From: Ignavibacteria bacterium UBA6906
GTDB lineage: Bacteria; Bacteroidota; Ignavibacteria; UBA10030; UBA6906
Length of the DNA stretch: 6,208 nucleotides
Assembly (NCBI GenBank): GCA_002451155.1
Contig: DKBG01000033.1
Span: forward strand, 27,527-33,734
Direction of reading: 5' to 3'
In this document: positions 1 through 5,580 of the stretch, piece by piece
Layout of the letters: each line of letters starts with the position of its first letter
Numbering within the stretch: position 1 is the stretch's first letter
The notes under the pieces: model-generated
Database searches by the model: none
Seen by the model: only the letters and a program-made list of their open reading frames with translations
Told to the model about the DNA's origin: nothing
Made by a program: the position numbers and the translations under genes

Positions 1-1177
1 CCCCGACGAGACCGCCGAACACCAACACCAGTGGAACGCTCGGGAGATACGAATACCGGTCCGCCCACGCTTGAATCCCGGCCGTCGGTTTGCCAATGAC
101 AGTCGGGACCACGAGGAGGAGATAGGAACCCCAGGCGAGAAGCCACTTTGTATCTCCGTGCCGGGCTGCACGCAGGCAGAGAGCCGTCACGCCGACCACT
201 CCAATGGCAGCTGCCACGAGTGCAAGGAGCGATCCGCCAGTGTACATCGGCGTGAGGTCGAAAGGCCATATTGTCTTCGCTATGTAGAACGCGAGCGCGT
301 ATGTCGGCTGGAGGATTTTCTCCAGAGGAGTCGGGTGATACAGACCGGGGTGACGGAGAACTCCCTGCACCGCAAAAACCGACATCAGGCCAGCGCCAAG
401 GCTGAAGGCCAGGAAGGGGATCTTTTCCCACAGGAGGGCTTGCCAACGGGGCCGGGCAACCCGGGGCCGGAGCGGCAGCGCGTCCATCAGGAGAAACACG
501 ATCGGGAGCATGGTCCCTATCGTCTTGGCCAGCATTGCCATCCCGGCCGCAGCCAGCGCAACACCGTAATAGAGTCTCCCCCCCCTCCCCCGGCGCTCTC
601 CGTAAAGCAGGTACGCAATGAGCGAAGGAACCGCAAAAGACGTCAGGAGCAGATCTTTCCTGTCGGAAACCCAGGAGACCGATTCAACCCGGAGGGGATG
701 GAGAGCAAACAGAAGCGCCGCTGCGATTGGGGCAGCAAGTGCTGCCGGGGCAGCATTCCGCACTAGCATACTCCGCAGATCCGGGCATTCTTCATTGCGC
801 CCAAGTCTGCGAATGCCCAGAACCAGAATCGCTAGAAGGAGCACCAAAACACTGTTTATTCCATGGATGATGACGTTCGACAGGTGGTGGCCAAAGGGGC
901 GTTTTCCCCAGAGATCGAAATCGATGGCATGGGAGAGCAGTGTGATTGGGGTGTACGACCTGAAATAGGGTGTAGTAAAGATTCGAAGGACAGTGGCACC
1001 GTTCAGCGGATAGATGAGCGGGTTTTCATAGACGTACATGTTGTCATCGAACTCAAGAAGATTGTGACCCAACGAGCCGCTGAAAGCGAGAACGGCCGCT
1101 AAACCCACACCCGCCATCACGAGAAGAAATATGCGGGGAAGGCGCGCGGGAGTGTCGGTTTCTTTTTCACTGTCCAT
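1..1177 (-). CDS. TMTC-like GT-C membrane glycosyltransferase, N-terminal part (3' end outside window)
   Basis: This frame is open for 392 codons from the ATG at 1177 to the window edge, so the C-terminus is missing. It is a hydrophobic multi-pass protein. TM1 (about residues 14-32) is followed by a loop with FDDNMYVYENPLI (43-55), the acidic DD pair typical of the catalytic loop of GT-C enzymes. Next come TPYF/YTPITLLSHAIDF (69-87), PFGHHLSNVIIHGIN (94-108), the hallmark HPLRVESVSWVSDRKD (160-175) and ADRYSYLPS (372-380). These motifs mark the bacterial relatives of TMTC/DUF1736 protein O-mannosyltransferases, which usually carry TPR repeats at the C-terminus; such repeats would lie beyond the edge. 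The likely role is transfer of a sugar from a polyprenyl-phosphate donor at the outer face of the inner membrane. The acceptor is unknown. The start has CGGAG 8 bases upstream. A terminator separates it from the histone-like gene, so it is probably a separate transcription unit. Family assignment is firm; substrate is not known. Confidence 0.9.
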   Translation of the reverse strand, partial: MDSEKETDTPARLPRIFLLVMAGVGLAAVLAFSGSLGHNLLEFDDNMYVYENPLIYPLNGATVLRIFTTPYFRSYTPITLLSHAIDFDLWGKRPFGHHLSNVIIHGINSVLVLLLAILVLGIRRLGRNEECPDLRSMLVRNAAPAALAAPIAAALLFALHPLRVESVSWVSDRKDLLLTSFAVPSLIAYLLYGERRGRGGRLYYGVALAAAGMAMLAKTIGTMLPIVFLLMDALPLRPRVARPRWQALLWEKIPFLAFSLGAGLMSVFAVQGVLRHPGLYHPTPLEKILQPTYALAFYIAKTIWPFDLTPMYTGGSLLALVAAAIGVVGVTALCLRAARHGDTKWLLAWGSYLLLVVPTVIGKPTAGIQAWADRYSYLPSVPLVLVFGGLVG

Positions 1178-1212
1178 GGAATAGACTCCGGGGGGAATGG
1201 GAGGGATGGCAT
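1117..1212 (-). CDS. Possible 31-codon upstream ORF overlapping the glycosyltransferase start
   Basis: An ATG at 1212 is preceded by AAAAGGAGGG (1218-1227) at 5-base spacing, a better Shine-Dalgarno than the one before the glycosyltransferase ATG. The frame runs 31 codons (Pro-rich start, KKK at 16-18, aromatic end) and differs from the glycosyltransferase frame. Its TGA (1117-1119) overlaps the ATG of glycosyltransferase Met21 as TGATG. It may be a leader ORF that couples translation, or chance. The peptide resembles nothing I recognise. Confidence 0.25.
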   Translation of the reverse strand: MPSLPFPPESIPWTVKKKPTLPRAFPAYFFS

Positions 1213-1251
1213 TTTCGCCCTCCTTTTGGCCAGATCTCAGCTTCGGGAAAC

Positions 1252-1298
1252 GAAAAACGCTCCCCGCGGACCATCCCACCCTGGCCAGCGAGGAGCGT
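1252..1298 (-). terminator. Factor-independent terminator after the histone-like gene
   Basis: Read on the minus strand, ACGCTCCTCGC (1288-1298) pairs with GCGGGGAGCGT (1257-1267), giving an 11-bp GC-rich stem with one G-T wobble and a 20-base loop. TTTTTCGTTT follows directly. It lies 37 bases past the stop of the Hc1-like gene and before the glycosyltransferase start, so it would end the histone transcript. Confidence 0.8.
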
Positions 1299-1334
1299 CA
1301 ACAGAGCAAACCACAACCATTCCGATACGCGCTC

Positions 1335-1544
1335 TCAACTCTGGGGTGTGGTCGACTCCGACTGAGTTTTCGAGGCAGCCTTAATTTCCTGGATTTCCTT
1401 CCGGATATCCTGGGCCTTTCTTTTCAGATCGTTCATGTGCTTCCGCACACGCGTTCCTGCGGACTTGTTTCCCTTCTCGTAGAACTTGATGAAGTCCTTT
1501 TCGAAGGTGTTTAGAAGGTCACGCAGTTCTTGAAGCCGGTTCAT
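1335..1544 (-). CDS. Histone H1-like protein of the Hc1 family
   Basis: A 69-residue, highly charged and probably helical protein. Residues 1-57 fit the Hc1-like small proteins of Bacteroidota and relatives: an LQELRDLLNTFEKDFIKFYEKGNK start, then AGTRVRKHMNDLK (29-41) and QDIRKEIQEIK (45-55). The family is named after chlamydial Hc1, a nucleoid-condensing DNA-binding protein. In this short form a chromosome-structuring role is inferred from family only. The C-terminus (SKTQSESTTPQS) is polar rather than the Lys/Ala-rich tail of chlamydial Hc1. The start is set by a full AAGGAGG (1551-1557) six bases before the ATG. The gene lies 26 bases after the unrecognised 1571-1894 ORF on the same strand and is followed by a strong terminator, which suggests an abundant, discrete transcript. 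Confidence 0.85.
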   Translation of the reverse strand: MNRLQELRDLLNTFEKDFIKFYEKGNKSAGTRVRKHMNDLKRKAQDIRKEIQEIKAASKTQSESTTPQS

Positions 1545-1550
1545 CGGTTT

Positions 1551-1557
1551 CCTCCTT
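1551..1557 (-). promoter_or_regulatory. Consensus ribosome binding site of the histone-like gene
   Basis: AAGGAGG on the minus strand with a 6-base spacer (AAACCG) to the ATG at 1544. The perfect consensus fixes the start codon and fits high expression. Confidence 0.8.
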
Positions 1558-1570
1558 TTTGTTGATGGGT

Positions 1571-1894
1571 TCAGGTATTTCGATACTTCCTGCGCTGGAC
1601 TTTGTTGTATTCCCTCATCAGGAGAGAGATACTCTCTTCTCGTTGGTCAGACAACCGTTTGTGCTTCCTGGGGCAACGCCTGGCAAGTGTATCCGTGGTG
1701 AGAATCGGCATGGCACTATCCGAGTCGAGGTAAGCGCCCCGAGACCTGGCAACCTGGCGGCGTACCGCTTCCGCTGGCGTTGGGCCGGAGAGTCTGCCGG
1801 TGTCTGGCCTGGCGCCGCTGAACTGGACAAAGAAATCATCTCCGTTTTCTCTGATTTTCAGCACTTCCTGAATCTGAGACCCTGTTTGAAACAT
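1571..1894 (-). CDS. Unrecognised hypothetical protein, 107 residues
   Basis: The open frame starts at ATG 1894 and ends 26 bases before the histone-like gene. The first 27 residues (IQEVLKIRENGDDFFVQFSG region) look like a small beta-rich segment, the middle is Ala/Arg-rich, and the last 40 residues are basic (ARRCPRKHKR, then MREYNKVQRRKYR). I recognise no family. Codon composition looks plausible, but there is no good Shine-Dalgarno: the bases before the ATG are AAAAGAATTTC. Another minus frame (1618-1839) overlaps it and looks like a shadow. It may be a real small gene in an operon with the histone-like gene, or part of the decayed region just upstream. Its basic C-terminus would suit nucleic-acid binding, but that is speculation. 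Confidence 0.4.
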   Translation of the reverse strand: MFQTGSQIQEVLKIRENGDDFFVQFSGARPDTGRLSGPTPAEAVRRQVARSRGAYLDSDSAMPILTTDTLARRCPRKHKRLSDQREESISLLMREYNKVQRRKYRNT

Positions 1895-1917
1895 GAAATT
1901 CTTTTGTGATCCCCGCC

Positions 1918-2166
1918 TCAGAGAAGAACACCGCTTTTCCCCCTTTTTTGTTTAGCTCCAGGCAGACATGCGGCGGTCCCCTCCACCTCGAGTGACACAT
2001 TGGTTCTGGTCTGGCAGCCTCACAGGGCAACTATTGTGATCATCCCTGTCGAGGTATCCCCGGGAGAGGAGATATACACCGGGACACCCTAGCCAGCACG
2101 CTCGAGCGCTTGATGAGGAGCAATCACTCTTCCCTGCCGACGAATTTCCCAAGCCCTTAATGAAGC
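1918..2166 (-). other. Protein-like frame broken by two stops, no intact gene
   Basis: One minus-strand frame reads like protein across this stretch: GRVIAPHQALERAG, then a TAG at 2089-2091, then PVYISSPGDTSTGMITIVAL, then a TGA at 2020-2022, then TRTNVSLEVEGTAACLPGAK, ending at a TGA at 1918-1920. It has no credible start. It could be further remains of the decayed gene beside it, or chance. I see no RNA gene or strong promoter here. Confidence 0.2.
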
Positions 2167-2555
2167 TCTGGTGTCCCCCTTTCCTCTCGGAATTCCCCAA
2201 TATTGAGAACCCTCCGGAAGAACGGATCGGCTTCCTGCAGAACCTCATCGTCAAAAAGGACTTCTCATATCCTTGCTGGCGCAGGATCCCATCATCGAGA
2301 AACGGATCCCGCTGGTGCAGCCTCTTTCCATTGGAAGAGCGGGTGTCGAGTACAGGTTCGCCCCACTGTTCACATTCCAGCCAACTCGTCGCGTTTGATT
2401 TCAACATATCCGGCACCAAAAGGTGGCAGGCTTCCCTCAGTCTGCGCTTTGTGTGCCTGGAAATACATCTCGACGATCCCAACAACGTTCAGGTCGCCTC
2501 TAACGAGGAGCCCCGTCAATCTTTTTTCCTCTGAGAAATTTGCCTTTATGTCGAT
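2157..2555 (-). pseudogene. Probable decayed gene of unknown family, frame changes twice
   Basis: Three consecutive minus-strand segments look coding but lie in different frames. Segment one (2555-2370) holds GLLVRGDLNVVGIVEMYFQ and FGAGYVEIKRDELAGM, then a TGA. Its codons are rich in G at position 1, as in real genes. Segment two (about 2378-2262) holds CEQWGEPVLDTRSSNGKR and DPFLDDGILRQQGYEK. Segment three (2264-2157) holds DDEVLQEADPFFRRVLNIG and ends PELH at a TAA. Small indels near 2372 and 2262 would join them into one protein of about 130 residues. No ATG opens the first segment. The only start is a TTG at 2517-2519 after AGAGGA at 7-base spacing, which would give a 49-residue peptide. 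I do not recognise the family. Sequencing error is an alternative to decay. Confidence 0.4.
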
Positions 2556-2657
2556 TCATTCACTATCAGTCTCAATCATCGACCATAACTCTATTGGCAA
2601 GAATATAAGCGAAAACGAGTGGAAAACGCAAGGAAATTCGACAGAATTTTCAACTTT

Positions 2658-2670
2658 TTTGAGGCTCAAA
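2658..2670. repeat. Short perfect palindrome upstream of the iron operon
   Basis: TTTGAG-G-CTCAAA is a perfect 6-1-6 inverted repeat in the AT-rich region before the iron operon, ending 36 bases before the -35 box. It also sits in the spacer of a weaker possible promoter (TTCAAC at 2649-2654, 16 bases, TATTCT at 2671-2676). It could be a second operator. Confidence 0.35.
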
Positions 2671-2706
2671 TATTCTGCCATGTCTTCCGATTTTTGAAGA
2701 ATCATG

Positions 2707-2735
2707 TTGACTGGCTTGAAAAAAAGGACTATGTT
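2707..2735 (+). promoter_or_regulatory. Sigma70-like promoter of the fur-feo operon
   Basis: TTGACT (-35, 2707-2712) and TATGTT (-10, 2730-2735) are separated by the ideal 17 bases. Transcription would begin near 2742 and leave about 25 bases of leader before the GTG start of the regulator. The region is AT-rich and no other gene lies between. Confidence 0.65.
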
Positions 2736-2745
2736 TATTTAGTCC
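2726..2745. promoter_or_regulatory. Candidate operator: 6-8-6 inverted repeat over the -10 box
   Basis: GGACTA (2726-2731), an 8-base TGTTTATT centre, and TAGTCC (2740-2745) form a perfect inverted repeat about 20 bases long, the size bound by a dimeric winged-helix regulator. It covers the -10 box and likely start site, so binding would block transcription. Because the first gene is a Fur-family protein, autoregulation is the simplest reading. The sequence does not match the classical E. coli Fur box. Confidence 0.5.
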
Positions 2746-2766
2746 AAGTCAAAATAAAGGAAACCA

Positions 2767-3207
2767 GTGAGAGCCGAGGCCGCGCACGACATTCTGAAGA
2801 AGTATCTCAGGGAGAACAGGAATCTCCGGTCGACTCCTGAACGCTTTGCCATCCTCGACGCTGTGCTCCAGACTCAGGGACACTTCGATGCTGAGAGCCT
2901 TTATTACAGGCTCATTTCCGATGGAGTAAAAGTGTCAAAGGCAACTGTCTACAACACCCTCGGGCTCTTGCTGAATGCTGGTCTCGTCTCGAAGTACCGA
3001 TTTGCGGAAAAGACATCGCGATATGAAAAAGCGTTCGGCCGGCCTCAGCACCATCATCTCGTCTGTTTAGCATGTGGTGATATTATCGAGTTTGTCAGCG
3101 ATAGACTTGAGCGTATTCAGGAAGAAGTGTGCGGCGAGAAGGATTTCACCCCTCAGAGCTCATCGTTGCAGATCTTTGGCACATGCGCTCGCTGCAGGAA
3201 AAAATAG
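2767..3207 (+). CDS. fur: Fur-family metal-dependent transcriptional regulator
   Basis: 146 residues, normal for the family. The N-terminal winged helix includes GHFDAESLYYRL (38-49) and the recognition helix SKATVYNTLGLLLNAGLV (57-74). The dimerisation/metal domain has RYE (85-87), HHHLVCLACG (95-104) and IIEF (106-109). Structural zinc ligands are Cys100, Cys103, Cys140 and Cys143. By hand alignment to E. coli Fur, the regulatory site looks complete (His39, Glu87, His95, His97, Glu108). The second site is not: Gln94 and Ser132 replace His87 and His125. The start is GTG at 2767 after AAAGGA. Being first in the feo operon points to iron sensing, but PerR- or Zur-like specificity cannot be excluded. 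It probably represses its own operon through the inverted repeat at 2726-2745. Confidence 0.9.
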   Translation: MRAEAAHDILKKYLRENRNLRSTPERFAILDAVLQTQGHFDAESLYYRLISDGVKVSKATVYNTLGLLLNAGLVSKYRFAEKTSRYEKAFGRPQHHHLVCLACGDIIEFVSDRLERIQEEVCGEKDFTPQSSSLQIFGTCARCRKK

Positions 3208-3220
3208 GATCCCCATATAC

Positions 3221-3228
3221 AGAAGGAG
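3221..3228 (+). promoter_or_regulatory. Ribosome binding site that fixes the feoA start
   Basis: AGAAGGAG lies 7 bases before the GTG at 3236. The same frame stays open upstream to 3074 inside the regulator gene, so this site decides the true start. Confidence 0.75.
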
Positions 3229-3235
3229 CAATTTT

Positions 3236-3460
3236 GTGACTCTCTTGGATGTCCCGATCGGTCAGAAGGTTCGTATCCAAGGTCTTCACACCCGACCGGA
3301 AGTCTCCCGTCGGCTTCGTGAGCTGGGATTATCTGAACAAGCGTTGATTTCCTGTGTGATGAGGGGGCATGGGAACATCATCTGTGGGATCCGTAACATG
3401 CGGATCGGCCTGGATCATCACCTCGCCGGAAGCATCCTCGTAGCCTTGGAGGAGCGCTAG
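3236..3460 (+). CDS. feoA: FeoA, small SH3-like partner of FeoB
   Basis: 74 residues from the GTG, the usual length for FeoA. The family pattern is clear: LLDVPIGQKVRIQGL at the N-terminus, REVSRRLRELGL-type middle (here RPEVSRRLRELGLSEQAL), then GIRNMRIGLDHHLAGSILV at the C-terminus, where FeoA proteins carry the last beta strands. FeoA is a cytoplasmic protein required for FeoB-dependent Fe(II) uptake, probably by binding FeoB. The gene follows the regulator by 28 bases and ends 8 bases before feoB. The start is the GTG after AGAAGGAG; a longer version from 3074 would run through the regulator gene and is rejected. Confidence 0.93.
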   Translation: MTLLDVPIGQKVRIQGLHTRPEVSRRLRELGLSEQALISCVMRGHGNIICGIRNMRIGLDHHLAGSILVALEER

Positions 3461-3468
3461 CGCACACC

Positions 3469-5580
3469 ATGCGGGATCCGGCATCAGTCACGGTTTCAAC
3501 AAAAGTCGTAGCGCTGGCGGGCAATCCGAATTCGGGAAAGACCACGGTCTTTAACGCCCTGACAGGCCTGCGTCATAAAGTCGGGAACTACCCGGGCGTA
3601 ACCGTGGAGAAGAGAGAGGGAAGGCTTGACCTTGACGATAACACCTCAGCCGTGCTGCTCGACCTCCCCGGGACATACAGTCTCCATCCTAATTCTCCCG
3701 ACGAGCGTGTCGCCTCCGATATTCTTCTTGGACGCTCGCGCTATGCTGCACGCCCTGCCTGCGTTCTATGCATTGTCGACGCAGTCAATCTCGAGAGGGG
3801 TCTCTACCTGGTCAGCCAATTGCTCGACCAGCAGATACCCATGGTCATCGGATTGACGATGGTCGACGTCGCTCTGCGGGAGGGCCTGCGGATCGACCAT
3901 AAGACGCTGGCGCGCGAACTCGGAGTTCCAGTGATTCCAGTCCTTGCCTCGCGGGGCCAGGGAGTGAAGGAGCTCCGGCAGGCTCTTCGTGGTGCGACGA
4001 CTCCGTCTCGAGAACGCGCATGGAGGATGCCCGACATCGTGGAACAGGAGTGCAAAGAGCTCGCCGACATGCTCGTTGAGTCTGATCACCTGGACAGGCA
4101 TCTCGCATTTCATGAGGCACTTCACCTCCTCACCTCTGACGATTACGCCATCGGTGGACAGCCGCAGTATTCTCCCGCTGTTCTGGACCATCTTGTCAGA
4201 GACCGAGAGAAGCTCGAGTTCATGGGAATCAACCGGAACACCGTCGCTCTCGACGCGCGATACAGCTGGATTCACCAAGTCACAGCAACCGTTGTCACGG
4301 GGCCGAACCGATCACGATCGACCTCGAGCGATCGGATTGATCGCCTCCTGACGCACCGGTTCTGGGGCATCGTCATCTTCCTCGGCATTATGGCTCTCAT
4401 GTTCCAGAGTGTCTTTACTTGGGCGGAGCTTCCGATGGAATGGATCGGTGCAGGATTCAATTTCCTTGCCTCGACGATTCGCTCAGCCATCCCCCCCGGC
4501 GATTTCCGCGATCTCCTCGTGGACGGAGCCCTTGCAGGAGTCGCTTCAGTCGTTATGTTTCTTCCACAGATCCTCCTCCTCTTCTTCTTTCTCGGGTTGC
4601 TGGAAGACACCGGATACATGGCGCGCGCTGCACTCATCATGGACCGTTTCATGAGTCGGTTCGGCCTGCACGGCAAATCATTTATCCCGCTCCTCAGCTC
4701 CTTCGCCTGCGCAATCCCCGGAATTATGGCGACTCGCACGATCGAGAATCAACGGGACCGCCTCGTGACGATGCTTGTTGCCCCTCTGATGAGCTGCAGC
4801 GCTCGACTTCCCGTCTACTCCTTGTTGATAGCCGCCACGATCCCGCCCATTGCGGTTTTGGGGATCGTGTCCTTGCCCGCCTTGACGCTTTTCGGCGTCT
4901 ATTTTCTCGGCCTCGCGGCGGCGCTGATCATGGCTACGGTTTTCAAGAAAACCCTCCTGCGAGGGACCCCTCCGGGCTTCTACATGGAGCTTCCGCCGTA
5001 CAGGCTCCCCGGGTGGAAGTCGATCGGTATGCACATGTGGGAACGTGCACTGGTGTTCCTGAAGAATGCCGGATCCATCATCCTGGGGGCCTCCATTCTT
5101 CTCTGGTTCCTTGCTACCTATCCGAAGCTCGAAGAGGGGTCAGCGTCAGAGAAGATTCAATATTCTTTCGCCGGTCGAATGGGCCGTTCGCTTGAGCCCG
5201 TGATACAACCGCTTGGTTTTGACTGGAAGATAGGTGTCGGGTTGGTCAGTTCGATCTTCCAGCGGGAGATATTCGTGAGTACGATGAGCACCATCTATAA
5301 CGTCCAGGATAAGGATGACTCCGGCTCCGTTTCCCTGCGAGACCAGATGAAGCGAGACAAAGACCCTGTGACGGGAAGAGCGGTCTTTGGCCCGCTGACA
5401 GGGATTTCACTCATGGTCTTCTATGTCTTCGCTATGCAGTGCCTCTCGACCGTTGCCGTTATGCGACGGGAAACAAACAGTTGGAGGTGGCCACTCTTCC
5501 AGATCGCATATATGACGGCACTCGCGTATTCAGCGACCTTTGTTGTGTACAGAATCGGACTCTCCCTGGGCATATCATGA
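3469..5580 (+). CDS. feoB: FeoB ferrous iron transporter
   Basis: 703 residues, somewhat shorter than E. coli FeoB (773). The N-terminal G domain has G1 GNPNSGKT (18-25), switch region NYPGVTV (40-46), G3 DLPG (65-68), then VDAVNLERGLYL (103-114). G4 is TMVD (130-133) where NxxD is usual, and G5 is LASRGQG (159-165) with Ala at the first G5 position. A helical linker (about 170-290) leads to the membrane part, starting near 298. Gate 1 lies around SFACAIPG (411-418), preceded by FLPQILLLFFFLGLLEDTGYM, and gate 2 is SCSARLPVY (442-450). Later segments include FQREIFVSTMSTIYN (597-611) and MQCLSTVAVMRRE (656-668). It moves Fe(II) across the inner membrane. The start is ATG 3469; GGAGGAG lies rather far upstream (14 bases), inside feoA, so coupling to feoA translation is likely. 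Its TGA overlaps the next start. Confidence 0.96.
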   Translation: MRDPASVTVSTKVVALAGNPNSGKTTVFNALTGLRHKVGNYPGVTVEKREGRLDLDDNTSAVLLDLPGTYSLHPNSPDERVASDILLGRSRYAARPACVLCIVDAVNLERGLYLVSQLLDQQIPMVIGLTMVDVALREGLRIDHKTLARELGVPVIPVLASRGQGVKELRQALRGATTPSRERAWRMPDIVEQECKELADMLVESDHLDRHLAFHEALHLLTSDDYAIGGQPQYSPAVLDHLVRDREKLEFMGINRNTVALDARYSWIHQVTATVVTGPNRSRSTSSDRIDRLLTHRFWGIVIFLGIMALMFQSVFTWAELPMEWIGAGFNFLASTIRSAIPPGDFRDLLVDGALAGVASVVMFLPQILLLFFFLGLLEDTGYMARAALIMDRFMSRFGLHGKSFIPLLSSFACAIPGIMATRTIENQRDRLVTMLVAPLMSCSARLPVYSLLIAATIPPIAVLGIVSLPALTLFGVYFLGLAAALIMATVFKKTLLRGTPPGFYMELPPYRLPGWKSIGMHMWERALVFLKNAGSIILGASILLWFLATYPKLEEGSASEKIQYSFAGRMGRSLEPVIQPLGFDWKIGVGLVSSIFQREIFVSTMSTIYNVQDKDDSGSVSLRDQMKRDKDPVTGRAVFGPLTGISLMVFYVFAMQCLSTVAVMRRETNSWRWPLFQIAYMTALAYSATFVVYRIGLSLGIS

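Noticed and set aside
71..766. Long plus-strand frame of 231 codons
   Set aside because: It is antisense to the clearly recognisable glycosyltransferase and has a low-complexity, Arg/Gly-rich translation with no family features.
1197..1514. Plus-strand frame of 105 codons
   Set aside because: It covers the terminator and runs antisense to the Hc1-like gene, which has a perfect ribosome binding site.
1952..2485. Minus-strand frame of 177 codons as one intact gene
   Set aside because: Only its middle looks protein-like. The ends are rich in Ser/Arg/Cys, while better protein-like sequence appears in the other minus frames at the same places. A decayed gene fits better.
2203..2697. Plus-strand frame of 164 codons before the regulator
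   Set aside because: It is Ser/Arg/Thr-rich, has no recognisable motif, runs through the AT-rich control region, and lies antisense to the coding-like segments.
2683..2700. TCTTC/GAAGA imperfect operator near the -35 box
   Set aside because: Arms of only 5 bases with an 8-base centre in AT-rich DNA; easily chance.
1895..2706. CRISPR array, tRNA, riboswitch or insertion-sequence ends in the gene-poor stretch
   Set aside because: No repeated units, cloverleaf, conserved riboswitch core or paired terminal repeats could be seen by eye on either strand.
3074..3235. Longer feoA starting inside the regulator gene
   Set aside because: FeoA proteins begin at the segment after GTG 3236, which has a proper ribosome binding site. 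The extra 54 codons are a shadow of the Fur-family gene.
3766..4278. Minus-strand frames inside feoB (also 3804-4070, 3845-4120, 4272-4739, 4678-5034)
   Set aside because: All are antisense to strongly conserved FeoB sequence and have no plausible products.
4419..5195. 258-codon plus-strand frame inside feoB
   Set aside because: Out-of-frame shadow of the FeoB membrane domain, rich in Arg, Pro and His. FeoB motifs are continuous through the region, so there is no frameshift.
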